A stretch of DNA of 29,006 bases from an uncultured Propionivibrio sp. (GTDB lineage Bacteria; Pseudomonadota; Gammaproteobacteria; Burkholderiales; Rhodocyclaceae), in the NCBI GenBank assembly GCA_938040985.1, contig CALHZD010000046.1, positions 1-29,006 of the forward strand, in the 5' to 3' direction. Below are positions 1-6,722 of this stretch, one piece after another. How positions within the stretch are numbered: the stretch's first letter is position 1; the number at the start of each line of letters is the position of its first letter. The notes under the pieces are model-generated. The model did no database searches, was not told the DNA's origin, and worked only from the letters and a program-made list of their open reading frames with translations. Both the position numbers and the translations under genes were made by a program.

Positions 1-244
1 TCTAACTGAATTTGCCGTCGTCCAGTGTTTACGGGTGTTTTGTGGAACGATATGCTGTTTTTACAGCACATGGGGTTTGTGAGGTTTGCGCATGGCGGAA
101 AATTTTCTTCGGGTTTTCTTCCGCCGTTCTTTGCGATACGCGGCCGGCTACACGTGAAATGAGTTGAGCGGAAATATGAGGCAAGCGGTTTGCCTGCCGA
201 TTTGTTTCCAATGACTCTTTTCCGTTTGCCGGCCTTTTTTCTTT
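1..244. other. Gene-free left edge
   Basis: I see no gene I can support here. The only open frame of note (minus strand, 29-211, 60 codons from a TTG) has no ribosome binding site and no recognisable motif. The stretch holds one copy of a repeat motif (22-39) that recurs at the right end of the window, and a small inverted repeat (arms 179-184 and 190-195, 5-base loop) without a T-run on either side. Confidence 0.5.
22..39. repeat. Single copy of the right-end repeat motif
   Basis: The 18 bases CCAGTGTTTACGGGTGTT match 16 of 18 positions of the second unit of the repeat array at 28806-28823. The two differences are both transitions. The match may mean that the element is dispersed in this genome. 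One short match in 29 kb could also be chance. Confidence 0.4.
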
Positions 245-739
245 TTAGTCGGCGCAGGCTTTGCCGCGATTAGGTTGGAAGCCTTTTGCTTTCGCATCGG
301 CTTCGGTCATGTATTCCCCTTGTTTGGTCTTGCCGTACCAGCGCGTATTCGGGCAGTGGTAGATTTTTTTCGTCGCGTTGGCCCAAACCATGCCGGGGGC
401 GGCGGGTGCGCCTGCTGCCGTTGCCTGCTGTGCAGTATTTGTCTGCGGGGTGGTGGGGGCCGATGACGCATTGGGACTGGGAGTGGCACCGGGAGCGGGG
501 GATGCAGGCGGAGTAGCTTGACTGGCCGGATCGGTTGGGCTGGTGTTTGCGCTTGCGCCATACCATGTCTGTATGCCCTTGTGTCCGCGGCAGGCGCCTT
601 GTTTATTCTTCCCCGTGTAATAGGTGCCGTCCTTGCATAATCCCGTTGCATTGGCGGGGGCGTCTGCCGGCGCTTGTGCGAAAGATGTGCCGGTAAAGCA
701 GCCGGCGATGAGCAGGACAGAAAACAGGTTTTTTCTCAT
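245..739 (-). CDS. Small secreted protein, DUF3761-type
   Basis: This is a 164-residue protein of unknown function. I place the start at the ATG at 739, not the longer frame to 814, because AAGGAG lies 9 bases upstream and the product then begins with a clean signal peptide: MRKN, a hydrophobic run to about residue 15, and an Ala-rich cleavage region after TSFAQA. After the signal comes a segment with LCKDGTYY and GACRGHKG (about residues 28-52), which resembles DUF3761. A low-complexity Pro/Ala/Thr linker follows (about 60-115), then a C-terminal segment with KIYHCPNTRWYGKTKQGEYM containing a Cys and a His. The Cys pairs on each side could form disulfides in the periplasm. The family match is from memory of the motif pattern; export is inferred from the signal. 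It stands alone, with a possible promoter at 820-848. Confidence 0.8.
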   Translation of the reverse strand: MRKNLFSVLLIAGCFTGTSFAQAPADAPANATGLCKDGTYYTGKNKQGACRGHKGIQTWYGASANTSPTDPASQATPPASPAPGATPSPNASSAPTTPQTNTAQQATAAGAPAAPGMVWANATKKIYHCPNTRWYGKTKQGEYMTEADAKAKGFQPNRGKACAD

Positions 740-819
740 GGCATTTTTCTCCTTGGGATAAATTAATGTCTGGAAACCCCGCTGTGGTTTTGCGCGGATG
801 TATGGATTAGGCAAACAGG

Positions 820-848
820 AGTTTATGCAAAAACACTAGTGCTGCCAA
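820..848 (-). promoter_or_regulatory. Candidate sigma-70 promoter for the DUF3761 gene
   Basis: On the minus strand TTGGCA (843-848, 5 of 6 to consensus) is followed after 17 bases by TAAACT (820-825, 4 of 6). A start near 813 would give a leader of about 74 bases before the ATG at 739. This is a pattern match only. Confidence 0.35.
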
Positions 849-1044
849 GATGTATTCCGGTTAAAGAGGGCGTGGGGCGAATCTGTGTTTTTAATGATTA
901 AGCTACTGAGACGCATCACAGGACAGTAATCAGCCATCAATAATTAATTTTTTCCTCTGCGGCCTTGTGTCCTCCCCAGAGCATTTCCGGCGATAGCGGA
1001 TATCGTGGTTTTGTATTTTGATGGCAATCCTGGAAAACAAGCGC

Positions 1045-1069
1045 CCCACTTGAGGCCAGGAGGAGTGGG
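1045..1069 (-). terminator. Possible weak terminator downstream of tRNA-Pro
   Basis: CCCACT and AGTGGG form a 6-bp stem around a 13-base loop. On the minus strand a TTGTTTT run follows after a few G/C bases. It lies about 30 bases past the CCA end of tRNA-Pro. The T-run is displaced, so this is a weak call. Confidence 0.25.
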
Positions 1070-1099
1070 TATCGTATTATCTCTTCTGGAATGATTTAA

Positions 1100-1177
<78 letters not shown>

Positions 1178-1186
1178 CAGGCGCGG

Positions 1187-1192
1187 ATTATA
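1187..1192 (-). promoter_or_regulatory. -10 box for tRNA-Pro
   Basis: A perfect TATAAT on the minus strand, 10 bases upstream of the tRNA 5' end, followed by a G+C-rich discriminator (CCGCGCC). I see no good -35 hexamer at 16-18 bases. The GC discriminator is a known feature of stringently controlled stable-RNA promoters. Confidence 0.55.
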
Positions 1193-1215
1193 ACCGATGT
1201 TCTGCTGATGGAGTA

Positions 1216-1252
1216 TGAATAAGTGGGAATCAATGAAGGCTGGACTTATTCA
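1216..1252. repeat. 9-bp perfect inverted repeat upstream of tRNA-Pro promoter
   Basis: TGAATAAGT (1216-1224) and ACTTATTCA (1244-1252) are exact reverse complements separated by 19 bases. The element sits just upstream of the expected -35 position of the tRNA-Pro promoter and just after the stop codon of the merR-type gene. It may be an operator, or a hairpin at the mRNA end. No T-run follows it on the minus strand, so a terminator role is doubtful. Confidence 0.45.
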
Positions 1253-1269
1253 CCCGATCCTTGGGCAGG

Positions 1270-1662
1270 TTAAGGATCAGTTTTCAGAAGTTCAGCAATT
1301 TTCCGCAACGTTTTGCCCAAAGCCTCTGGCGTTATGGAGGAGGGATTTGACTTGTTTTTGTCGGCTTCATCGAGCCGGCTGCGTGCGCCATTGATCGTAA
1401 ATCCCTGGTTATAGAGCAGTTCGCGGATACGGCGGACAAGTAAAACTTCGTGATGCTGGTAATAACGACGATTACCGCGGCGCTTGACAGGTTTGAGTTG
1501 GGCGAATTCCTGCTCCCAGTAGCGCAGTACATGCGGTTTGACATCGCACAGCTCGCTCACCTCGCCAATCGTAAAGTAGCGCTTGGCGGGAATCGGTGGG
1601 AGTGGTGTTTTCCCGGCGTCCTTAAGATGGCTGAGTCCCATGGTAGGAAGATTCCACTTCAC
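1270..1662 (-). CDS. MerR-family transcriptional regulator next to ihfA
   Basis: A 130-residue protein with an N-terminal MerR winged helix-turn-helix: YFTIGEVSELCDVKPHVLRY (about residues 29-48), then WEQEF, LKPVKRRGNRRYY, and a following helix LLVRRIRELLYNQGFTI. The C-terminal part is short (about 40 residues) and I see no Cys-rich effector site, so no metal or drug ligand can be proposed. I give the GTG start at 1662; an ATG at 1641 (codon 8) is equally possible and neither has a good ribosome binding site. It overlaps the end of ihfA by 20-41 bases, which suggests translational coupling. A small MerR protein in this place is common in beta- and gammaproteobacteria; its targets are not known to me. 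Confidence 0.88.
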   Translation of the reverse strand: MKWNLPTMGLSHLKDAGKTPLPPIPAKRYFTIGEVSELCDVKPHVLRYWEQEFAQLKPVKRRGNRRYYQHHEVLLVRRIRELLYNQGFTINGARSRLDEADKNKSNPSSITPEALGKTLRKIAELLKTDP

Positions 1663-1927
1663 TCTTTAGCTTTTGGCTGGCGTGGAAAGTGACGACGCGG
1701 CGTGCAGTAATCGGAATTTCTTCGCCTGTTTTGGGGTTGCGTCCAGGACGTTGCGGCTTGTCACGCAGCTGAAAATTACCGAAACCGGAAATTTTGACGC
1801 CATCGCCGCGCTCAAGTGCATTGCGAATTTCTTCAAAGAAAGCCTCTACCATATCTTTGGCTTCGCGTTTGTTGAGGCCGACTTTTTCAAACAGCAAATC
1901 AGCCAATTCTGCCTTGGTCAGTGTCAT
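1622..1927 (-). CDS. ihfA: Integration host factor subunit alpha
   Basis: A 101-residue nucleoid-associated DNA-bending protein that acts as a heterodimer with IhfB in recombination, replication and promoter architecture. The whole HU/IHF fold is present: helical N-terminus MTLTKAELADLLFEKVGLNK, the ISGFGNF core (about residues 46-52), and the DNA-intercalating beta-arm with RPGRNPKTGEEIPI (about 60-73), including the proline expected at the arm tip. Its position after pheT is the classic location of the alpha subunit, and identifies it as IhfA and not HU or IhfB. AGGA lies 7 bases before the ATG; pheT ends 12 bases upstream. The last dozen residues overlap the start of the merR-type gene. 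Confidence 0.97.
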   Translation of the reverse strand: MTLTKAELADLLFEKVGLNKREAKDMVEAFFEEIRNALERGDGVKISGFGNFQLRDKPQRPGRNPKTGEEIPITARRVVTFHASQKLKSEVESSYHGTQPS

Positions 1928-1939
1928 GTTGTTTTCCTG

Positions 1940-4312
1940 TTAGACGCGGAGCTGTGCGGCGCAGTTTTGTTGTAGGCAAGCTGTCAGTTCTTGCATGGCG
2001 GCATCGACCTCTGCATCTTGCAAAGTACGTTCAGTATCTTGCATAACTATACGGAAAGCAAGACTTTTTTTTCCTTGTTCAATCCCTTTTCCGGTATACA
2101 CGTCGAATAAGCGGATTTCACGGATAAGCGGCGGCAACTTGCCATGAAGACCGTCGAGAATCTGCTGAAACTCTAGCTTTCCATCGACGACAATAGCTAA
2201 ATCTCGTACGACGACAGGCTGCTGAGAGATATCTGCGAAGTGAGGCGGACGGGTTTGGGTGAGAACATCCAAATCGATTTCAAAGAGTACGGGCGACAGT
2301 GGCAGGTCGTATTTTTGCTGCCATTGTGGATGCAGCTCACCCAAATAACCGACAGGTGCCTCGTCGACAACGATGCGTGCGCAGCGGCCAGGGTGCAGGG
2401 CAGGGTGAGTCGCGGCTTCAAAGCGCGCCGTTTTGGGCGCCAGTAGCAATTCAAGCTCCCCTTTGAGATCGAAGAAGTCGACATTGCGCGTCGGTATTCC
2501 CCATTGTTCGGGTAATGTGCCACCGTAAGCTAAGGCGGCCAGCTTCCAGGGCTGACGAAAACCGGCGACTGGCGCACCGTTGGTATCGCGGAAGAAACAA
2601 CGCCCGGTTTCGAAGAGGCGAACCCGATTTTGCTTGCGCCTGAGGTTGGTAACGACATTGGCGACAAGGCCGCCAATGAGGGTCGAGCGCATAACGCTCA
2701 TCTGGCTGGCGATTGGATTAGCAAGCCGGATAGGCGAGGTATTGGCCGCAAAGTCGGTTTCCCAGGACTCGTCGATAAAAGCGTAATTAATAACCTCCTG
2801 AAAGCCGCGATCGGCCAAGGTTTGCCGGATGCGCGCCAGCGGGCGCACACTTTCCGTTTGCGGCAACATGGCCAGGCGCGCGTGTGGCATATGCGAAGGA
2901 ATGCTGTCGTAACCGTGAATACGGGCGATTTCTTCGATCAGGTCTTCTTCAATCTCGATATCAAAGCGGTAACTTGGTGGCGTGACGGTAAAATTTTCAC
3001 CATCACGCACGAACGGCAGGTTTAGTCGCTGAAGAATCTTGCCAATTTCTTCTCCGGCAATAGCGATGCCCAGTACTTTGGTGACGCGCGCCGGACGTAG
3101 GCGGATGGGAGAGCGGGCGGGCAGTGTGCCCATTGCTTCGCTGATAGGACCGGCCTGTCCGCCACAAATGTCAAGAATCAATCGTGTGGCGCGTTCGAGG
3201 GCGAGGCGCGCGCCACCGAAGTCGACACCGCGTTCAAAGCGGTATGAAGCATCGGAACTAAAACCATAACGGCGTGCCCGTCCAGCAACGGCAGCAGGAG
3301 CGAAGAAGGCGGATTCGAGAAAAATTTCACGTGTTTTCAGCGTAATACCGCTTTCCTCACCGCCCATGATGCCGGCAACGGCGAGCGGACGACATTCATC
3401 AGTAATGAGCAGCACATCATCCTGCAATTCAAGTGTCTGTTCGTTGAGCAGCAAGATTTTTTCACCGGCGTGCGCCATGCGCGCATGAATAGCGCCTTGC
3501 AGTTTGGCGTTGTCGAAAGCGTGCAGTGGCTGGCCAAGTTCGAGCATTACGTAGTTGGTAACGTCGACGAGCGCAGAAATCGAGCGAATTCCCGAGCGTT
3601 CCAGGCAGCGTTTCATCCACTCCGGCGTCGGCGCTTTGGCGTCGGCACCGACGATAAGACGCCCGCAGTACAACGGACAGGCGCCAGGCGCATCAAGCAC
3701 GATCGCACGCTGTGCGTCGATTTCCGGTTTGACGGGGTTGATCTCCGGATAGGTGATTGGTGCGCCGGTGAGAGCCGCCACTTCACGGGCAACGCCGAGG
3801 AGAGAGAGACAATCGGCTCGGTTGGGCGTCAGCTTGAGCGTGAGCAACCGGTCATCCAGATCAAGGTAGGTTCGGATATTTTCGCCAACCGGAGCATCTG
3901 CTGGCAAGATCAGCAAGCCCGAGGCATCGTCGGAAATACCCAGCTCGCGTGCCGAACAAAGCATGCCGCTCGATTCGATGCCGCGCACCTTGGCGATCTT
4001 GATTTTGAAGTCACCGGGTAGGTGGGCGCCCGGCAAAGCGCATGGTACTTTGATTCCCGGTGCGACATTGGGGGCGCCACAGACGATTTGTTTGATTTCT
4101 CCACCGATGTCGACGCGGCAGACGTTGAGGCGGTCCGCATCAGGATGCTTCGTGACCTCCAGTACATGGGCGACGATAACGCCTTCGAAGGCGGGGGCAA
4201 CGCTTTCGTCTTCCTCAACTTCAAGGCCGGCCATCGTCAGCAGATGTGTAAATTCGACACCGGTAATTTTGGGATCGACAAAGCTGCGAAGCCAGGATTC
4301 TGAGAATTTCAT
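1940..4312 (-). CDS. pheT: Phenylalanine-tRNA ligase beta subunit
   Basis: The 790-residue beta subunit of the (alpha-beta)2 phenylalanyl-tRNA synthetase, which charges tRNA-Phe in the cytoplasm (E. coli PheT is about 795). The start is the ATG at 4312 (MKFSESWLRSF, the usual PheT beginning); the open frame runs 16 codons further upstream but into pheS. In order: N-terminal domain, OB-fold tRNA-binding domain (about 40-150, with VTKHPDADRLNVC and CGAPNV), B3/B4 editing domain (about 210-385, with SALVDVTNYVMLELGQPLHA), B5 domain (about 400-470), catalytic-like core, and C-terminal FDX-ACB domain (about 695-790, with SQQPVVVRDLAIVVD). It starts 10 bases after the pheS stop and is followed by ihfA. 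Confidence 0.97.
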   Translation of the reverse strand: MKFSESWLRSFVDPKITGVEFTHLLTMAGLEVEEDESVAPAFEGVIVAHVLEVTKHPDADRLNVCRVDIGGEIKQIVCGAPNVAPGIKVPCALPGAHLPGDFKIKIAKVRGIESSGMLCSARELGISDDASGLLILPADAPVGENIRTYLDLDDRLLTLKLTPNRADCLSLLGVAREVAALTGAPITYPEINPVKPEIDAQRAIVLDAPGACPLYCGRLIVGADAKAPTPEWMKRCLERSGIRSISALVDVTNYVMLELGQPLHAFDNAKLQGAIHARMAHAGEKILLLNEQTLELQDDVLLITDECRPLAVAGIMGGEESGITLKTREIFLESAFFAPAAVAGRARRYGFSSDASYRFERGVDFGGARLALERATRLILDICGGQAGPISEAMGTLPARSPIRLRPARVTKVLGIAIAGEEIGKILQRLNLPFVRDGENFTVTPPSYRFDIEIEEDLIEEIARIHGYDSIPSHMPHARLAMLPQTESVRPLARIRQTLADRGFQEVINYAFIDESWETDFAANTSPIRLANPIASQMSVMRSTLIGGLVANVVTNLRRKQNRVRLFETGRCFFRDTNGAPVAGFRQPWKLAALAYGGTLPEQWGIPTRNVDFFDLKGELELLLAPKTARFEAATHPALHPGRCARIVVDEAPVGYLGELHPQWQQKYDLPLSPVLFEIDLDVLTQTRPPHFADISQQPVVVRDLAIVVDGKLEFQQILDGLHGKLPPLIREIRLFDVYTGKGIEQGKKSLAFRIVMQDTERTLQDAEVDAAMQELTACLQQNCAAQLRV

Positions 4313-4322
4313 GGGCAATCCA

Positions 4323-5369
4323 TCATGCAAACTGACGCAAAAAGCGTAAATCGCCGTCAAAGAACAGGCGTAGGTCGTTAATGCCGTAACGCAGCATGGT
4401 CAGGCGATCCGGCCCCATACCGAAGGCAAAGCCGATGTATTTTTCCGGATCGATTTTTACGTGGCGTAAGACATTCGGGTGTACCATGCCGCAACCGGCA
4501 ATTTCCAGCCAGCGGCCTTCTAGCGGACCACTCATGAAGGCAACGTCAATTTCGGCGGAAGGTTCGGTGAATGGAAAAAAGGACGGGCGAAAACGAACCT
4601 GCAATTCATCACTTTCGAAAAAACGGCGCAGAAAGTTGGCTACAACACCCTTCAGGTCGGAAAAACTGACATTTTCTCCAATCCAAAGTCCCTCAACTTG
4701 GTGGAACATCGGCGAATGTGTGGCGTCGGAATCAACGCGGTAAACACGGCCTGGTGCGATAATCCGGATTTCCGGCATTGTTTCGAGATGCTGGTATTTC
4801 GCTACATGCGCTTGCATATAGCGTACCTGGATTGGGCTAGTGTGCGTACGTAGCAGCACGTCGGGCGCAACCTTACCCTGTTCGTCGAACAGGTAAAAGG
4901 TATCGTGCATCGAGCGCGCTGGATGGTCTTCCGGTGTGTTCAGTGCTGTGAAATTCTGGAAGTCAGCCTCAATCTCGGGACCGTCCGCGACTTCAAAACC
5001 AATCGAGCGGAAAAGCGCTTCGATGCGCTCCAGCGTGCGCGTTACCGGGTGCAGGCCACCACGTGTTTCACCGCGACCGGGCAGGGTGACATCAAGAGAT
5101 TCTTCAGCTAGCCGTGTTTCCAGCATTGCGGTACGGATCGCTTCACGACGGGAGGCAAGCGCATTCTCGATGCTCGTCTTGACCTGGTTGATGGCAGCCC
5201 CCATCTGTTTGCGCTCTTCAGGTGAGAGCTTGGCCATGCCTTTGAGCAGTTCGGTAATCTGGCCGCTTTTGCCAAGGTAACGCGCTTTGATTTGCTCAAG
5301 TTTGTCCGCATCACCAATGGCGGCGAAGGCTGCAATAGCTTCCTGCGCAATCCGTTCAAGATTCAGCAT
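4323..5369 (-). CDS. pheS: Phenylalanine-tRNA ligase alpha subunit
   Basis: The 348-residue catalytic subunit of phenylalanyl-tRNA synthetase, a class II enzyme. The N-terminal coiled coil (about 1-90, KARYLGKSGQITELLKGM) binds tRNA. The catalytic domain carries motif 2 around RVYRVDSDATHSPMFHQVEG and motif 3 GFAFGMGPDRLTMLRYGI near the C-terminus. The length is slightly above the E. coli protein (327). The ATG at 5369 is preceded by GAGGAA at 7 bases. A strong terminator-like hairpin (5393-5419) ends only 23 bases upstream of the start codon, so transcription must read through it from the rplT side. I found no pheM-like leader peptide in the 65-base gap. Confidence 0.97.
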   Translation of the reverse strand: MLNLERIAQEAIAAFAAIGDADKLEQIKARYLGKSGQITELLKGMAKLSPEERKQMGAAINQVKTSIENALASRREAIRTAMLETRLAEESLDVTLPGRGETRGGLHPVTRTLERIEALFRSIGFEVADGPEIEADFQNFTALNTPEDHPARSMHDTFYLFDEQGKVAPDVLLRTHTSPIQVRYMQAHVAKYQHLETMPEIRIIAPGRVYRVDSDATHSPMFHQVEGLWIGENVSFSDLKGVVANFLRRFFESDELQVRFRPSFFPFTEPSAEIDVAFMSGPLEGRWLEIAGCGMVHPNVLRHVKIDPEKYIGFAFGMGPDRLTMLRYGINDLRLFFDGDLRFLRQFA

Positions 5370-5392
5370 GAATAAATTCCTCGTCGTCGAAC

Positions 5393-5419
5393 AAAAAAGG
5401 GAGGCGAACGCCTCCCTTT
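5393..5419 (-). terminator. Intrinsic terminator hairpin between rplT and pheS
   Basis: On the minus strand GGGAGGC and GCCTCCC pair around a GTTC loop, extended by AAA/TTT, and are followed by a run of six T. The stem is perfect. It begins 15 bases after the rplT stop and ends 23 bases before the pheS ATG. Since pheS and pheT lie downstream with no room for a promoter in between, it most likely acts as a partial terminator or attenuator. Confidence 0.85.
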
Positions 5420-5434
5420 GCCGTACCCGTCAAG

Positions 5435-5794
5435 TCAGGAAGCAATCTGCGCCTTGGCCTGATTGGCAAGTGCTGCGAAGGCCGGTTTGTCAAAGACAGC
5501 AAGATCAGCCAATACTTTGCGATCGACTTCGATTTGCGCCTTCTTTAGACCGTTCATCAGTGTGCTGTACTTCAAGCCCAATTCGCGTGCTGCGGCATTG
5601 ATACGCGCGATCCACAAAGTACGGAACTGACGTTTTCTTTGACGGCGGTCACGATACTGGTACTGACCGGCTTTCATTACCGCTTGTTTGGCGATGCGGT
5701 AAACATTTTTCCGACGACCGCGATAACCTTTGGCCTGAACAAGAATCTTTTTATGGCGCGCACGCGCCGTAACTCCACGTTTAACTCTGGGCAT
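5435..5794 (-). CDS. rplT: 50S ribosomal protein L20
   Basis: The 119-residue early-assembly 23S rRNA-binding protein of the large subunit; in E. coli it also represses rpmI-rplT translation. The sequence is the canonical basic N-terminal tail (MPRVKRGVTARARHKKIL, KGYRGRRKNVYRIA) and globular C-terminus (FRTLWIARINAAARELGLKY, MNGLKKA). Its ribosome binding site TAAGGAG contains the rpmI stop codon, so the two genes are tightly coupled. The length is the usual 117-119. Confidence 0.98.
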   Translation of the reverse strand: MPRVKRGVTARARHKKILVQAKGYRGRRKNVYRIAKQAVMKAGQYQYRDRRQRKRQFRTLWIARINAAARELGLKYSTLMNGLKKAQIEVDRKVLADLAVFDKPAFAALANQAKAQIAS

Positions 5795-5804
5795 ATCGGT
5801 CTCC

Positions 5805-6002
5805 TTATGCGTAAGGCATCATGGCGTGAACCAAGGCCTTGTCGGATTCATGAACGCCGATCATGCCGCGCAACTGGCGCTTGCCTTTGGTGGTTTTTTT
5901 GGTCAGGATGTGACGCTTAAATGCCTGTGCACGTTTGATACGTCCACTGGCGCTGACCTTGAAGCGCTTTTTAGCGCCGCTTTTGGTCTTCATTTTGGGC
6001 AT
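5805..6002 (-). CDS. rpmI: 50S ribosomal protein L35
   Basis: A 65-residue small basic protein of the large ribosomal subunit. The beginning MPKMKTKSGAKKRFKVSASG is the L35 signature and the length is exact for the family. AAGGAG is 6 bases before the ATG at 6002. It follows infC after an unusually long 169-base gap that may carry a regulatory RNA structure, and precedes rplT by 10 bases. Confidence 0.98.
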   Translation of the reverse strand: MPKMKTKSGAKKRFKVSASGRIKRAQAFKRHILTKKTTKGKRQLRGMIGVHESDKALVHAMMPYA

Positions 6003-6171
6003 TGAATGCTCCTTTTTAAATATGGCGGCAGGTGGCTCCCGACGGGCGCGCTTTACAGACCTGACACCTCTTAGTAAAAGTAAAAATTAGAACCGTGATT
6101 CTACAATGTTGCACGCAAAAATGCGGATGCTGCGCGATGTATATATGATATATGGTCGCGTATCGCGACTG
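6003..6171 (-). promoter_or_regulatory. infC-rpmI leader, possible L20-type autoregulatory RNA
   Basis: This is the only long gap inside the operon. On the minus strand it shows a perfect hairpin GTCGCG-ATA-CGCGAC soon after the infC stop and, closer to rpmI, AGGTG (6065-6069) that can pair with CACCT (6030-6034) around an inner CCCG-TC-GGG hairpin. In E. coli the rpmI leader binds L20 through a long-range structure that mimics 23S rRNA. The position here suits that role; I could not verify the L20 site itself. Confidence 0.4.
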
Positions 6172-6693
6172 CTATTTTTTTCGTAGTGGCGCCAGAATCA
6201 TCACCATCTGACGACCTTCCATTTTAGGCATCTGCTCAACACTGGCATAGTCCTGCAAATCAACCTTAATCCGTTCGATTTGGCGCATTCCGATGTCTTG
6301 GTGAGCCATTTCACGTCCGCGAAAGCGCAAGGTCGCTTTAACTTTGTCGCCATCCTGCAGAAAACGAATCATATTGCGCAGTTTGATCTGGTAATCGTTT
6401 TCGTCAGTTCCGGGACGCAATTTGACTTCTTTGACCTGGATCTGCTTCTGCTTGAGTTTCTGTTCGTGCTGGCGTTTCTGCTCTTGGTATTTGAACTTGC
6501 CGTAATCCATAATGCGGCAAACGGGCGGTTGCGCCAGTGGAGCAATTTCTACGAGATCAATACCGACTTCTTCAGCTAGATACAACGCCTGTCGCACGCT
6601 CATGATGCCGAGTGCTTCGCCCTCCACGCCAATCAGACGGATTTCCGGGGCGGTAATTTCTTCGTTGATGCGTTGCGTTTTTTGCTGTGCGAT
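6172..6693 (-). CDS. infC: Translation initiation factor IF-3 (rare ATC start)
   Basis: A 173-residue factor that binds the 30S subunit, prevents premature 50S joining and checks start-codon pairing with initiator tRNA. The N-terminal domain contains RINEEITAPEIRLIGVEGE, the linker PPVCRIMDYGKFKYQEQKR, and the C-terminal domain KVKATLRFRGREMAHQDIG and the ending RQMVMILAPLRKK. I place the start at ATC 6693: AGGAGG lies exactly 8 bases upstream, and the residues that follow match the usual IF-3 N-terminus. The alternative TTG at 6720 would add nine residues that include the translated ribosome binding site. Non-standard AUU/AUC/AUA starts are a known feature of infC and allow IF-3 to repress its own translation. 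thrS ends 29 bases upstream. Confidence 0.93.
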   Translation of the reverse strand: MAQQKTQRINEEITAPEIRLIGVEGEALGIMSVRQALYLAEEVGIDLVEIAPLAQPPVCRIMDYGKFKYQEQKRQHEQKLKQKQIQVKEVKLRPGTDENDYQIKLRNMIRFLQDGDKVKATLRFRGREMAHQDIGMRQIERIKVDLQDYASVEQMPKMEGRQMVMILAPLRKK

Positions 6694-6707
6694 GACTTTT
6701 TCCTCCT
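6691..6707 (-). promoter_or_regulatory. Ribosome binding site and ATC start of infC
   Basis: AGGAGG (6702-6707) is followed after 8 bases by ATC (6691-6693). No ATG or GTG occurs in frame between this site and the conserved IF-3 sequence. The strong Shine-Dalgarno with an AUC start is the arrangement expected for IF-3 autoregulation. Confidence 0.8.
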
Positions 6708-6722
6708 GTTTTTTTGACAAAA

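Larger units (their letters stand above)
740..1099. other. Gene-free stretch between the DUF3761 gene and tRNA-Pro
   Basis: No supportable gene. The frame at 944-1144 on the minus strand begins inside tRNA-Pro and is spurious. The stretch holds the likely leader and promoter of the secreted-protein gene (740-848) and a possible weak tRNA terminator (1045-1069). I see nothing else. Confidence 0.5.

Noticed and set aside
5370..5434. pheM-like leader peptide
   Set aside because: Only 15 bases separate the rplT stop from the hairpin and no Phe-rich frame exists there.
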